From contig ML681994.1 of NCBI GenBank assembly GCA_007922195.1, forward strand, positions 53,996,988-54,060,987: a stretch of 64,000 bases of DNA, written 5' to 3'. A program made the position numbers and the translations under genes. How positions within the stretch are numbered: position 1 is the stretch's first letter; every line of letters begins with the position of its first letter. This stretch comes from Podocnemis expansa. Its lineage: Eukaryota; Chordata; Testudines; Podocnemididae. Below the pieces are notes generated by a model. That model was not told where the DNA came from, did no database searches, and saw only the letters and a list, made by a program, of their open reading frames with translations. Shown here one piece after another: positions 23,801 to 34,046 of the stretch.

Positions 23801-26352
23801 CCCAAATGTGCTGTAACTAAGCGCTTCAACAGAATTTAGCAAAAAGTAAGATTTCACTGATATTTTGGCTTTTATAAAAGATATTGGTGCCTTTTGGGGG
23901 GGGGGAAGGGGTAGAAGGATAGAAAAGAGAAGTGATTGTTTTAAATATTATTTTTAAAAATAAGGCAGACAGTTGACTATGAAAGTACTTAGGTTTCGTA
24001 TACTATTTTTTTGTTGGTCTCATAACAGGCTTAGTGATGAATTCAGTGCAAGTAATTTTTGTTAGTTTTCAGAAATGTTTCATTTTACATTTCTTCTTCT
24101 CCAAAAGCAGCAGCATCAGGCCAGTCAACACCTGAATCCAGAAGAGTTGAATGCAACCTTCTACAAAAGCCATTAAGTCAGCTCCTAAACTGATTAGTGA
24201 TGTCACTGCAAAGAAGTATGAAATACTCTAAGTGTTTGGTGATTTTGGAAACTAAATGTCTCCCAGATTTTCTTTCATATAGTGCAAATAATCTGCTCTA
24301 AAGTAATCAGGCCCGGTTATTTAAAATGCTGGTCCATTTACCACAACAACAGTTCCCCCAAAAGTCTGCTTAAGGTTTTTCTGTGATTTACAGTCAAGGA
24401 GCAAAAGCCTACCTTACTTACACTTTTGCTCTCAGGAAGTCAAAATTGAGAGCTGTATTTCATTTATAGACTTGTGAAATAGGTTTCTTATCTATATCTG
24501 TGACTTACCTTGTCCAGTTTGACATCTTCGACCACTTTCAAAAGAAAAGAGATTTGAATCGTAGCCATAGCGACGGAGACAGAGGTAGTGCCATTTTACA
24601 GAATCCCGTTTGCGGGTGTATAAAATTAGTTCGGTGTCTGTAAGTTCCATTATGCCAGAACCCAATTCATTACCATCATCATCCACATTAATGACCTTTA
24701 AAATAAGAGTTATATACCATTATATAAGCTTATTGGACTTTTCATTAACATTTAGCATCTGACCTACTAAACACAATTTTGAAAAGAGCTTATATCTTCT
24801 AGTCAGATACAAAACATTAACAGGATTAATTTTTAAAAACAAGCCATTTTTGTGTAAGAACAAGTGCTAGTTCTCTAGATAAGAGTATTTGTGTCGCCCC
24901 CCCCCGTGGTTTTTTTTTTTTTTTTTAAGCATGTTTCAAACAGTGTGGCTGAAAGGGTGCAAATCATGTGTTATCTCAACACTACAGAAGTTTGAAGCAG
25001 AAAGGTTAAGTCCAATAAAACTAGAAGAGGCTGGGTTGTCTTTTTTAATAAGGAATAATGGCACGAAAACTTTTACTGCACCTTCCTCTTTATCCCTGAT
25101 GCAACTTGGACAACTCTACATCTATTCACACTGTAAAAGCTCCTATTTTCAGTACTTTTTGTTTCAACTGTTCCTTACTCAAAGGAAGACTAGTTAGAAT
25201 TATTTTTTTTTCTTAAAAAGAACATGGTTAAACTGAAATCTAGTCAATTAAAAAAAAAAGTTTCACCTGCCACTGAGGCTCCTGACATTTTCTGTGGTTT
25301 TGCAAATAGAATTCTTTTGTTGTCTTTTCCCCGTTATGTAAAAGGTTCACACAAACAACTCAGGAATTAACGGTACACAGCAAAGAGAGAAATTGCTACT
25401 GAAAGATCAACATTTTGTTTAGTTATTAGGTGCTATATGTAACCACACTATGTAAAAATATCCAGACATGACTGTGATATTTAAGATAATAGCATCCTCT
25501 TGAGTCGTCTGCAAGAGTCTCTCTTTATAATGAAAATCATTGCCACTCATCATTCTCTTGGCATCTTGGTGAGACTGACTGGGATAGAAAATCAAATAAG
25601 ATATCAATCTTGTGCAGCTGCACAAGGAGAAGCCACTGCACTCAATTTGGGATGGAACAAGATCACAGGAGTTTTGAGCAGTCATCCAAAGCCAAACTCT
25701 CAGCCTGAAAAAGCTCATCTTAGATACATACAACAAAGCCAAGAACCACATAGTCTTAACTAATATGGAGGTATTAGAAAAACAGAGGTTACTTAATTGG
25801 GCAAAGACAGGCCATTGACGTCAATGGGACTATTTATGCTTAAGGTGAAGCACGTTCATAAGAGTGTTTGTAGGCCTAAAACTCTTAAGAATTATTTGCA
25901 TGTGGCAAGCACATGGAAACATCACTTCAAGTAAAGCACTTTCTCTTTAAAGTTGCTAGATTAATACTGATCTTTTGTTTAAATGGAGATAGGTCACTCC
26001 AGAATTGTCTAAGACACACAGCTATGCACTTTACAGAAGACCAGAAGTCCATTAATACCCATCACTAAATAAAAACCCAGATCTGTTTAAATTGTTATTT
26101 TTACTGGACCTAATAAAGGACTTCCTAGGAATAAAGAAGAATTCATAGTCATAGAAACTGGTAAATCTCTGATGGCTTGATTTTCATAAACTTACAAGCA
26201 CTTTTTTCACTCCAGTTCATATATCTGGGCTGTATTTTGAAATGCAATGAGAAAATAGCTTGCAACGCATAAAATCAATTGCTTACCTTAAACTTGTTTC
26301 GATGGTTGTCAGATACAGTCTCTTTATCTGGACAGCTACAACAGCTACCCAT
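10854..26352 (-). CDS. FRS2: FRS2, FGF receptor substrate 2 (complete, five coding exons)
   Basis: Join 26352-26287, 24695-24509, 20362-20204, 13864-13701, 11801-10854: 507 codons plus TGA, all junctions GT-AG and in phase. FRS2 is a lipid-anchored adaptor under the plasma membrane that links FGF receptors and TRKs to GRB2-SOS/RAS-MAPK and SHP2. Visible features: an MGSCC start (Gly2 myristoylation), a PTB domain at about residues 13-115, and Tyr motifs at about 196 (TYVN), 305 (LYEN), 348 (NYENLP), 391 (NYVN), i.e. the GRB2 sites, and 435 (NYIQV) and 470 (LYAVI), the SHP2 sites. The protein is one residue shorter than human (508), because a Val just before the Tyr-305 motif is absent. The C-terminus ends STDLPM as in mammals. 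The start codon sits in a strong Kozak context (GCCATGG). I know FRS2 from memory of the human protein; identity is near certain. FRS3 is excluded by the C-terminal sequence. Confidence 0.97.
11802..13700 (-). other. FRS2 intron between the fourth and last coding exons
   Basis: GT-AG intron. It contains an old LINE/SINE-like tail (about 13040-13410) and otherwise AT-rich unique DNA; no gene is seen inside. Confidence 0.85.
13040..13410 (+). repeat. Old L3-like LINE tail
   Basis: CCACCGACCTTCCCCTCTG and GGGGCAGGAACTGTC followed by GCACTTACC resemble the 3' part of a common amniote repeat also present at about 28170-28725. Diverged; family uncertain. Confidence 0.4.
13701..13864 (-). CDS. FRS2: FRS2 fourth coding exon (residues 138-192)
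   Basis: The acceptor AATTAG precedes CTCCTGGG and the donor is CAA|GTAAGC. The 164-nt exon enters in phase 1 (completing Thr138) and leaves in phase 0. It encodes the Ser/Pro-rich linker after the PTB domain (NGYPRYPSFGDAS region), which closely matches the mammalian linker. Confidence 0.95.
14717..14748. repeat. (AAAAC)n microsatellite
   Basis: Five AAAAC units followed by an A run, in an FRS2 intron. Confidence 0.9.
16086..16160 (+). promoter_or_regulatory. tRNA-like head with consensus Pol III A and B boxes
   Basis: TAGCATAGTGG (16086-16096) fits the A-box consensus TRGCNNAGTGG exactly and GGTTCAAATCC (16129-16139) fits the B-box GGTTCRANYCC exactly. Between them CCC-TTGATAT-GGG (16109-16121) forms an anticodon-like stem-loop with GAT in the anticodon position. 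The T stem is poorly paired, so it is not a functional tRNA gene. It abuts the R4 LINE. Confidence 0.6.
16203..19461 (+). pseudogene. R4/Dong LINE polyprotein, broken
   Basis: The reading frame is split into 16203-16415, 16412-16705, 16742-18427, parts of 18357-18851, and about 18850-19461. The longest piece carries RT motifs: SNYRPIACLPTTWKVLS, TAWIDYRKAYDSMPHTWI, GIYQGDAPSLLLFCIGLNPL and LYMDDIKLYA (Asp pair near residue 437 of that piece). The last piece has CRLC-SETVQHIVAGC (CCHC-type knuckle) and the RLE core QPDIVVIDKDQKTAVVIDVA. Breaks: an in-frame TGA at 16703-16705, a frameshift near 16412, one near 18400, one near 18550 and one near 18820. Despite this, the protein blocks are well kept, so the insertion is fairly young. 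It is not an FRS2 exon. Confidence 0.85.
19815..20104. mobile_element. hAT MITE with perfect 8-bp TSD
   Basis: The termini are CAGTGGTTCCCAACC and CTGGGAACCAATG, imperfectly inverted. AACTAGAT flanks it at 19807-19814 and 20105-20112. It is non-coding and lies about 70 bp downstream of the third coding exon's acceptor-distal side, inside the FRS2 intron. Confidence 0.85.
20204..20362 (-). CDS. FRS2: FRS2 third coding exon (residues 85-138, end of PTB domain)
   Basis: The acceptor TTTATAG precedes GAATCTTTGCC and the donor is ACCA|GTAAGC. The 159-nt exon is phase 1 at both ends. It encodes the C-terminal PTB helix (FKCARAEELFNMLQEIM) and the start of the linker (PRTPRTPT). The helix in PTB domains packs against the peptide-binding groove. 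Confidence 0.96.
20654..20666. repeat. Poly(G) tract
   Basis: Thirteen G in a row on plus. Confidence 0.95.
21840..22110. repeat. Decayed interspersed repeat (GTCTAC...GTAAAC type termini)
   Basis: It starts GAGGGTTTGTCTACCAATAC and ends GCAGTGTAAACCAAGCC, imperfectly inverted, like the better preserved element at 42459-42794. Probably a DNA-transposon derivative; superfamily not determined. Confidence 0.45.
24509..24695 (-). CDS. FRS2: FRS2 second coding exon (residues 23-85, PTB core)
   Basis: The acceptor TTTTAAAG precedes GTCATTAATG and the donor is CAAG|GTAAGT. The 187-nt exon encodes the PTB beta-sandwich core, from VINVDDDGNELGSG through CLRRYGYDSNLFSFESGRRC. The residues agree with my memory of human FRS2 with essentially no change, as expected for the receptor-juxtamembrane-binding module. 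Confidence 0.97.
24696..26286 (-). other. FRS2 intron between the first and second coding exons
   Basis: 1.6-kb GT-AG intron in the PTB-coding part of the gene. Unique, AT-rich; no mobile element is obvious. Confidence 0.85.
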
Positions 26353-26378
26353 GGCTTCTTTAGAAGACCATGTAATGT
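26287..26378 (-). CDS. FRS2: FRS2 first coding exon (5' UTR 26378-26353; residues 1-22)
   Basis: The acceptor ACACTAG is at 26380-26379 and the donor is AAG|GTAAGC. The coding part, 26352-26287, encodes MGSCCSCPDKETVSDNHRNK plus Phe-Lys. Gly2 is the myristoylation site, followed by Cys residues that could be palmitoylated. The main ATG has G at -3 and +4. The preceding 26 nt contain ATG GTC TTC TAA, the in-frame end of the upstream ORF described separately. Confidence 0.96.
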
Positions 26379-27667
26379 CTAGTGTCAAAAAATAAAGTGG
26401 TCATTTATTTGGGGGAAGGGAACACAATGCCACCCAAGGTGGACTAATCCAAAGCAAAGAGATTTACATCAACAATTTTAACCATGGTTCAAATCAGCAT
26501 GCAAGAAGCCTTGATTTAGATAATTAATTTTTTTTTTTCATTTTTGCTTGTTAGTTTCCTACCAAAGTTTGATTTTTACTGGTAGATATAACCATAAAAG
26601 GCATTTTCATTTGCAACTACTACTAAACAAAGCTTTTATGCCCTAGTACAAAAGGGAGCAACTCAGCTCATTCAGGGCTAACCATTGAGAAGAAAGGACA
26701 CTCACTGGAGGCTCCTGAGCAAGAGCTGCCTCAGCCCCAGACTGGAAGTAGGAGCAACCCCAGAGGCCTCGTGGAGCTACATAAGCAGCTCACAATGGTA
26801 AATAGGTTGAGAACATCTATATTAAGAGTAATGGGAGATGCAGATAAAGTGAAGAGATTTGGTACTTAAAATTTCAACCAGAAGAGGAAATAAATAGATA
26901 CACAAAAAGCAGGGGCATTGTTGCCCCAAAAAAACACTGAGGGCATACAGGAAACTGGGCCCCTTAGAGCAAACCACCCTCCTCCAGCCTGCTCCAGCCG
27001 CTCTGCCAGGGTCCCAGAAGCTAGACCACAGGCCAAAGAGAGACTGCCAGGCACTGGGCCATGCTGCCCCCAGGGCAGGCCAGGCCCAAGACATACCACC
27101 AGGCTGGGACCAAGCTGAGGCTGCACTGGGACCAACCTGCGCTACCAGACTGAGCCCCGAGCCACGCCGCTGTACTTATCTGCTGTGGAATGTGGACCAG
27201 AGGCTCCAGAGATGGCAGTGTGTAGAGCCCAGCTATTTTCATTTCTCATCCTGCTCCACCCTAGGCTACACGCCTGGGAGTGGAAGAGGGTGGGAAATTT
27301 AAAATTTCCCTGCCAGCTCCGGCTACTCTGCAGGACTCGGGGCATCACTGTGCACATTCAGGGCATGTTCCTTCCCCCAACCCCCATGGTATCCTATGGC
27401 AGCGACGCCACTGACAAAAAGGGAGAAGGGAAATATAATCCACTAGTCACAGGAGTTTATTATTTTGCCTTTTTAACATCCTCATATTAAAGTTTTAAGT
27501 AACAGAGTACTTAAAGCTACTTCAGAGCACTTGAAAGTTTAGTAAAATTGAGATGAAGATGCCACAGCATGAAAGCCTGAGAACTCATGAAACTTAACTA
27601 AACTCACTCACCTCGATTTGGCCATTAACATTCCTAGCCTCTGCTGCAGCATCAGGACTTCCGTCAT
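26360..27667 (-). promoter_or_regulatory. uORF of 24 codons in the FRS2 leader (join 27667-27612, 26378-26360)
   Basis: In the predicted spliced leader an ATG at 27667-27665 (A at -3) opens a frame of 24 codons that crosses the exon junction and ends with TAA at 26362-26360, seven nucleotides before the FRS2 ATG. Two shorter uORFs (ATG TGA, and ATG ATA TTT TGA) precede it in the same exon. By general knowledge such uORFs lower main-ORF translation and reinitiation at 7 nt is poor, so translational control of FRS2 is an inference. It depends on the 27.6-kb exon being real. Confidence 0.55.
26910..27413. mobile_element. hAT-like non-autonomous element with perfect 8-bp TSD
   Basis: 504 bp, GC-rich against an AT-rich background. 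Ends CAGGGGCATTGTTGCC and GGCAGCGACGCCACTG are inverted with mismatches. ACAAAAAG is duplicated at 26902-26909 and 27414-27421. It sits between the non-coding exon and the start-codon exon of FRS2. The reading frames inside it are compositional artefacts. Confidence 0.82.
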
Positions 27668-27709
27668 ACTTCAAAATATCATGTCTTTTCACATTAGCAA
27701 CCACTTGAA
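27612..27709 (-). other. FRS2: FRS2 non-coding 5' UTR exon
   Basis: On the minus strand a CTTTGTTTTTAG acceptor precedes a 98-nt unit ending ATCGAG|GTGAGTGAG, a near-consensus donor. The unit is unique sequence, lies about 1.2 kb upstream of the start-codon exon, and splices neatly to it at 26378. It holds several ATGs, so it is untranslated leader with upstream ORFs. Splice sites are seen directly; membership in FRS2 transcripts is inferred. Confidence 0.72.
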
Positions 27710-27792
27710 CTAAAAACAAAGTGAGGAGAAAAAAGTTTAACGTGTCTTTAAACATACTTTCGTTTAGAAACTTGCTATTAAATTAATAAAAA

Positions 27793-28035
27793 ACAATGAG
27801 AGTCTTGTTGGACCTTAAAGACTAACAGATTTCTTCAGGCACAAGCTTTCGTGGGTTCCAACCCACTTCATCAGAAGCACAAAGGGGAAACTACTGTTGA
27901 GATTATCTCTCACACCCACACCCACACCCACCCCCACCCCCACCCCCCAGGATGGAGGAAGGCAAATGTTAGCAAAGTCAATTAGAAGGTCAGATGGGGC
28001 CTATAGGCATTAGTAATCTGCTAATATTGGTGCAC
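27793..28035 (-). mobile_element. Penelope-like 3' end
   Basis: It reads as the reverse of the PLE tail: GACCTTAAAGACTAACAG, CTTTCGTGGGTTCCAACCC, then GGGGAAACTACTGTTGAG and GGAGGAAGGCAAATGTTAGC, matching in order the reverse of 38790-38960. A (CACACC)n tract (27911-27948) has expanded inside it. Confidence 0.75.
27911..27948. repeat. (CACACC/CCCCCA)n microsatellite
   Basis: Short tandem units inside the PLE copy, at the site where the 38.9-kb copy has a TATACATATAC stretch. Confidence 0.9.
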
Positions 28036-28169
28036 TGAGGGACTGTGCCCATTCTCTATCTAGACCCCATCTACTTAAGAGAATGGAAATATTAGACTTG
28101 TGGGATACAGCAAGGGCTAATGGACATGACAGAGAGACCGCACAGAGTTGCATATGCATCCCTTACTCT

Positions 28170-28725
28170 TCGTCCTTCAGAACATGTAGGATAGTATCAA
28201 TATGTATTCTTAACAGGTCAACCCTCTTTGCATACCTCCATTTGCTTCTCCTTCTCCATCACAACATAAGCTGTTTGTCTTCACTTACAAGGCCTTTCAT
28301 GAACCATCATCTCTCTAGCTATAGAAAGGCTGACTTCCACCTTCCCATCACACCAGCTTCTATTACCCAATTGTTTTCTAACAAGCACCTTTGTGCTTTC
28401 CCCCAAGCTGGCCCTAATACTTGGTAGGTACCCTGTAAGCATATCTGCAAGCTACGCATTAACAAACTTCAGCTCCCTCCCTAAAACTCTCCTTTGCTGT
28501 GATGCTTACAAAAATTTGTCAACACTTAAGGCTAATGGTCTGCCAGTGCCACTGGCTACCATGCAGATCAGTGCTGCCTCATTGTTCCCTCATACTCCAC
28601 GTTCACACATCTGTAGACTGACTTAGATTCCAAGCTCTTAGGGGGAAGGACTGTCTTTTGTCAGAATCCTGGTCAATGGGAAGGCTCTTAGCACTATGGT
28701 AGTACAAGTTAACAATTAGGGATAG
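28170..28725 (+). repeat. Old L3-like LINE tail
   Basis: CACTTACAAGGCCTTTCATG, then CAAGCTCTTAGGGGGAAGGACTGTC and GGCTCTTAGCACTATGGTAGT in order match a common amniote repeat 3' end. Reading frames inside are short and not conserved-looking. Confidence 0.5.
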
Positions 28726-29524
28726 TATGAATGGGTCCTATCTTTAAATTAGACAGATTAAAAAGTAAATTAGCTTCAGTTCATATTCTAAAGCAGTTAA
28801 ATGTTAACACTGCCTGTTTTTCATTATTAAAAAGTAAGTGATCAGATTTAAGACACTAGAATTACATACAAAACTACACAAGTTTTGAGGAACTTCAATA
28901 AAATTTCAGTTGTGCAAGGATGTAGTATAATTATTGCTCAAATGCTTATATTTAGATGTACACGCACAGGTTTAGTCCTACAGGAGAAAGTTAAACTAAT
29001 GGATCTGCCAATTACTATTAAAAGTAACTTCTGAAGTAAAGTCACAATACAACACTGATAGAGTTACAGACACCAGAGCTATAAACTGAATCAACAACCA
29101 CACACCTTATTTGGAACCCAAAGTAATGCAATCAGGCAGCAGCAGAGACAAAAAAAAGCAAAATACAGTAAGTATAGTATTGTGTTAAATGTAAACTACA
29201 GGAAAAAAAAGAAAACAAAACTGCACAGTAAAGTTTCAAAGCTGTATGAAGTCAATGTTCAGTTGTAATCTTTTGAAAAAAACAACAGTAACATTTTGTT
29301 CACTGTTCAGAACATTTCAGAATTAGGAACAACCTCCATTCCAGAGGTGTTACTTATTCTGAGGTTCTACTGAACACATTCCTTTCACATCTAATGTTTC
29401 ATCAAAAGCGCACCAATTTCTGTCTTAAAAAACAAATGCACACCTACTTACCCATAGGCAAAATAAAGTTGATATGCCTTAAGCATTACATGGTCAACAT
29501 GAAATTCAGTCAGTCTTTTTTTTA

Positions 29525-29571
29525 AAACAAACAAACAAACAAACAAACAAACAAACAAACAAACAAACAAA
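29525..29571. repeat. (AAAC)n microsatellite
   Basis: Eleven to twelve CAAA units. Confidence 0.95.
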
Positions 29572-30072
29572 TCTTGAGTTTAAAGTGGTTTCAAGTATTT
29601 TGCCTGCTCCAAAGTTGCCCTGCCAATTTGTGGTTTCGCAATCATATTTTCCTTCCTCTCCCCCTCCCCTACCCTCTTGCCCTGTTCAAAGAGCCATAGA
29701 AACAGGAAAAACTGACCAACTTTGCAGGGGAAACACTGAAACTGACTGTCTAAAAAGTGCTGTCAAAGGCAAACTGAAAAAAGTAGACAATGTCTTATCA
29801 AATTTTTTAGTTAAAATAATCTTAGGTGTTAACTACAGTAGGTAAACATTTTTTCAGACTAAAATGTGACTGAAGTTGATTGAATCATAACTGAGATTGT
29901 TAAGACACACATTATTTCATTTTCATCAATAGTAGTACTAAACTGCAAAACGCTAAAACCACAACAATAATCTTAAATCCACAAAGCAAAAGGGCTTCTT
30001 CTTCCTTTTGCATTGCAGTTCACAAAAGAAGAAGGATTATTTAAGTATATATAATAAAGAAACACATCATCT

Positions 30073-30450
30073 ATCACAGAACCATAGAAGCGTACAAATA
30101 TTGGGCTGGAAGTGACCCTGAGACCTCATCCAGTCCAGCCCCCTTGAATGTGGCAGACCACTCAATTGTTTGTCCAACTAGTTCTTAAAAACCTCAAATC
30201 ACAGGGACTCCACAACCTCATTTGGAAGCTTAGTTTGGAACTTTAATTACCCTTTCCCCCTAATGTCTACCATAAATCTCCTTTGCTCCTTTACTTCTTG
30301 ACCTGCCCTCAGTAGACATGGAAAAAAACTGATCACTGTCATCTTTATAACAGCCTCAACATATTTGAAGACTTTAGCTCTCCAGCAGCCTCCCACACAT
30401 GCAGCTGTTCTTTTCTCAAGACTATGTGCTGATCTTCTCTTCATGCTGAA
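30073..30450 (-). mobile_element. CR1 3' end
   Basis: Reverse of the CR1 tail: ATCACAGAACCATAGAAG is followed by decayed 3' UTR and C-terminal ORF2 sequence. The terminal octamer repeat is blurred, so it is an old copy. Confidence 0.65.
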
Positions 30451-30868
30451 AGAGAATGTGAAGGGACAGGAATTTGATGCCACTTGTCTTCTACAACATC
30501 CACGCACAAAAGGGACAGGTTAAACAAGGACAAAGTGACAACTTCATAATTTTTTTAGTGGTTTAAGATTTTTAATATTCCCTTTTCTACTTTACAATTA
30601 CACCAAATGACCAAACAGTTCAAATTCCAAAGCTACTGACAACTGAACATTTAAAGCTTGTGCAGACAAATCTGATATTTGTCTTTCCAACTTTCATTAA
30701 AGTTAACAGGCATTTGTTACAAAATATGAATACAACTTATACCATGCAAAGTTGAAGCAAGACAGCGGGTTCTTGTGTGGTCTGGATCCCCAGAAGGGAA
30801 TTTGATCAAAAGTCAATACAGCATGGGGCTGTATTAATGACAGAGCAGAGCCACCTCCATACTATAGG

Positions 30869-31654
30869 CAGGTGTGACCAAACCTATGGAACTCAAGAGC
30901 CACACAAGCTGATTATTAAACCTTTGAGAGCCGCACTGAGGCATATAATCATACACTTATCTAATCCAAAATTACTTAGCTTAACATTCATTGCACACTT
31001 TCATTTTATTGTAAAAAGAGGGCAAATATTGATCCTACTAATGTCAAATTCTACTAATTACTTAGGTTACCATGAAAACTAGGCCTATACAGTAAACGAT
31101 CTATTTTCTTCTTCATGTTTTCATTTCTTATTATTCAACATCATGTTTAGGACTTGTAAAACACAATTTTATTTTAACAACGAACAAACCACATTAGGGC
31201 CTACAAAAAAATCTAAACATACCACACTTCTCCCTACTATCCCTGACCATTGCCACTGCTTCTCCCCACCGTCCTCGACCATTGCCACTGCTTCTCCCTG
31301 CCATTCCAACCCCCTCTCTAACTGCCAGGTACTGAGGCTGGCTCCCCCAGGCTGATTTCCACCCAGTGCCCCCTTACCTGGCTGTTCCAGCAGCTAAGCA
31401 CAGGATAGGGCTCGCTCCCCTTGCTTTCAGCCCTGCCCAGGCTGAGAACCCAATATGGCTGCTCTGGCAGCTAGGCACAGGCTGGGGCTCCCCCTGAGCA
31501 TGCTCTGAGCATGCTCAGCACAGGAGATTTAAAACTCCTAGGCTGGGGCTGCTTTCCTCTCTCTGACCGATGTATAAGCCAAGTTCTTCCATACACCACA
31601 CTTTTTCATTCAAGAGCCACATGCGGCTCCTGAGCTGCAGTTTGGCCATGCCTG
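30869..31654. mobile_element. hAT-like element, 786 bp
   Basis: Begins CAGGTGTGACCAAACC and ends GTTTGGCCATGCCTG, imperfect inverted termini, each followed inward by AGAGCCACA-type sequence (30896-30905 and 31613-31621). Flanks are CTATAGG and CTATAGAG, an 8-bp duplication with one base lost. A 33-bp unit (CGACCATTGCCACTGCTTCTC) is tandemly repeated at about 31241-31304. Confidence 0.72.
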
Positions 31655-31815
31655 CTATAGAGCCCACTTTTAAAGCGAGTTTCTGAAGCAGCAGTCAGCA
31701 TGGAAAAAACTGTAGCTGTGCTGGATACATCAGTCAGAATGGCCCTATTCCTCAATAGATCCACAACCTTTCCAAAAGTTTAGTTGGATCTATGGGGTCT
31801 GGAGGTCAGATCTTC

Positions 31816-31830
31816 GGGGGGGGGGGGGGG
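31816..31830. repeat. Poly(G) tract
   Basis: Fifteen G in a row on plus. Confidence 0.95.
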
Positions 31831-31879
31831 AAATCAACTGAAATTTTTAAATGGGGTCTATCACTGTGTTTGTCTATTC

Positions 31880-32498
31880 CAGTATTTTAACCTTTTTTCA
31901 TTTGCAGACCCCTACAAAATGTCAAAGGGAGCTGTGGACCCCTTTGGAAATTCAAGCTGTGATTCACAGACCCGAATGACAGAATCTCAGATTGAAAACT
32001 GACTGAATGGAATTCAACCATAAATATCGCAGGTGCTTGATATGGAATTTGATATACCCGGAGAAAGGGCACTAAACTGGGCGTCTATGGTAATGACAAC
32101 GCTTAGAGGTTTGGACCTGCAGGTGGGGGTATTCACATACTTTTGATTGATCAGAAAAATGGAATGCCTTGTCTGGGACCTGAAACTTTAATTTTCATAA
32201 GATCTAAAGGGGCAGCTATACTAGTCTAGTTAGTAAAAAACAAACAAGGAGTTCTGTGGCACTTAAAGACTAACAAATATATTTATTGCATGAGCTTTCA
32301 TGGGAGAAAATCCCACTTCGAAATGTCTGATGAAGTGGGATTTTCTCCAACGAAAGCTCATGCAATAAATATATTTGTTAGTCTTTAGGTGCCACAGGAC
32401 TCCTTGTTTGTTTGTTTTATTTTTATAGTTATCTTTCACAGAGCACCTTAGACACATGGACTACCAGGGGTCCACAGATCACAGGCTGAAAATCACTA
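31880..32498. mobile_element. hAT MITE split by a PLE fold-back
   Basis: Termini CAGTATTTTAACC and GGCTGAAAATCACTA are degraded forms of CAGTGGTTTTCAACC; flanks GTCTATTC (31872-31879) and GTCTACTC (32499-32506) differ by one base. The inner segment 32199-32437 is a later PLE insertion. Confidence 0.72.
32199..32437. mobile_element. Penelope-like fold-back (head-to-head 3' ends)
   Basis: Left arm about 32239-32320 and right arm about 32330-32416 are reverse complements over about 80 nt with few mismatches and a loop of about 10 nt. Each arm is the last part of a PLE 3' end (AGACTAACAAATATATTTAT, GCATGAGCTTTC, AAAATCCCACTT), with 3' termini facing outward. Target duplication is not clear. Confidence 0.85.
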
Positions 32499-32506
32499 GT
32501 CTACTC

Positions 32507-34046
32507 CTTTTCACACTCTGCATCTATCTAAGGAAAATTCTTCAGGAGAGTCTTAGGGCATGGTATATATTTAGATGATTTACCCATAAAGCTATATTGG
32601 TGAGGGATGGATTTTATTATTTTTTTTTAAACTATTAACATAAAACACTGGTATGCATGTTATTATATCAGTGTGGAATGGCTTATATCAGTCCAGCTTC
32701 TTGCTATTTGGGAAATGGAATAAGCTGCTATACAGACATAAGAACTTTATTCCTGATATAACTGCATCCACACTAGGACGATTCTGCTGCTTTAACTATA
32801 TTAGTGTAGTTTCATGGAAAATGCTTAGTGCAGATCAAGTCTTAAGAGTGTTCCTCCCTTGCAGTCTTTTTCTGTGGATATTTATGTGGGAGATGATCAT
32901 CTTGGGTGCCTCTCATATTGCCAGAACTGTGCATCGCTCTTCTTCACCTATACTGAATCTCTCATATGGTAATTGGGATGCTTAGTAATTAACACAGAAT
33001 ACATATATTGCAGGGTTAGAGGGTTCAACTTAATATATAACCAAGCTGCTTGACTGATAGTTTTAAAATTTTGTGTTTACATTTCAAACACTGTGGTCCT
33101 ATGTCCCTCTCTCTGCTTAAGAACCTACACATTACTGGAGGATGTGAAGAGCAGCCATACACTGTTCAAATAAGAGCTCCAGTTCTTCCCTCATATTCAA
33201 TTTAAAATGCAAAATTGAACCCCACCCGCACACACCTGGCCAAGTAGCAGCTAAGTATTTACCCACTACTGCTGCTTAACTTGCACCTTTCCATGGTTTT
33301 GACAGCAAATCCCTGTGATTGCCAAAAAGTTCATTGTGGTGTCAACTTAAAAAAAAAAAAACAGGGCTTGTATTGGTATGACTTACCCTGGTGTACCAGA
33401 GTAGACAGCTGCTCTTGGACACAGTCATAGTAGGGATTCTAAAGCCTGGAAGGAGCTCTCATTGAAAGCTGTCAAGAACCAGACTAATTAACTTTTTAAA
33501 AGATTTTCCATTAGGCTTTTTTCCCCTCTTGGGGCACAGGGACAGGAGAAAAAGAAAGTCTTCCCTGAATTTCCATCACCATAGACCCAGACCCTTCAGA
33601 GCCACACTTGGCCAGGCTTGGGGGTGGTAGTGGTGGTTGGGGCTAGGAGGAGTGGGAGGGAGGGCCCACCACCCGGGGGGGGGGGGGGGGCGACAAAAAT
33701 CACAGGCACCTAGGACACCAAAAAACCTTAAGTTGGCCCTGTGCTGAACTAGATTACCAGAGCCACCCTCTGAAATTTGGTCCATTTTAGCTACCTAAAG
33801 AGATGAAATATGTTAGATATGTTCTACCTTTAAAAGCAATTTTAAAGGGTTCACAACACGTCAAGTTTTGTGATCCCTACACTGTCCTTTTTCACTTTTA
33901 AAGAAAGGCCAAAAAGAAAAGCCCTGCAAGGAGTAACAAGCTTTTCCAATAAGTTGCTGCTTTTTTTTTTTTTAAATCACAGCTTGAGGGTGCAGGGTAG
34001 AAAGGGTGTTAGTTTAATGCCAGCTAAATTACCTATTTACTTTGTG
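32507..34046. other. Gene-free stretch
   Basis: No gene seen. Part of 32560-32860 resembles a turtle interspersed repeat with TATACAGACATAAG and CTGATATAACTGCATCCACA. The rest is unique apart from A and G runs. Confidence 0.5.
33675..33690. repeat. Poly(G) tract
   Basis: Sixteen G in a row on plus, within a G-rich stretch of about 100 bp. Confidence 0.95.

Larger units (their letters stand above)
20363..24508 (-). other. FRS2 intron between the second and third coding exons
   Basis: 4.1-kb GT-AG intron, AT-rich. A decayed TIR-type repeat lies at about 21840-22110 and a 13-nt G run at 20654-20666. No gene is seen inside. Confidence 0.85.

Noticed and set aside
29525..29571. CRISPR-like or designed array
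   Set aside because: Simple 4-bp tandem repeat without spacers; a microsatellite.
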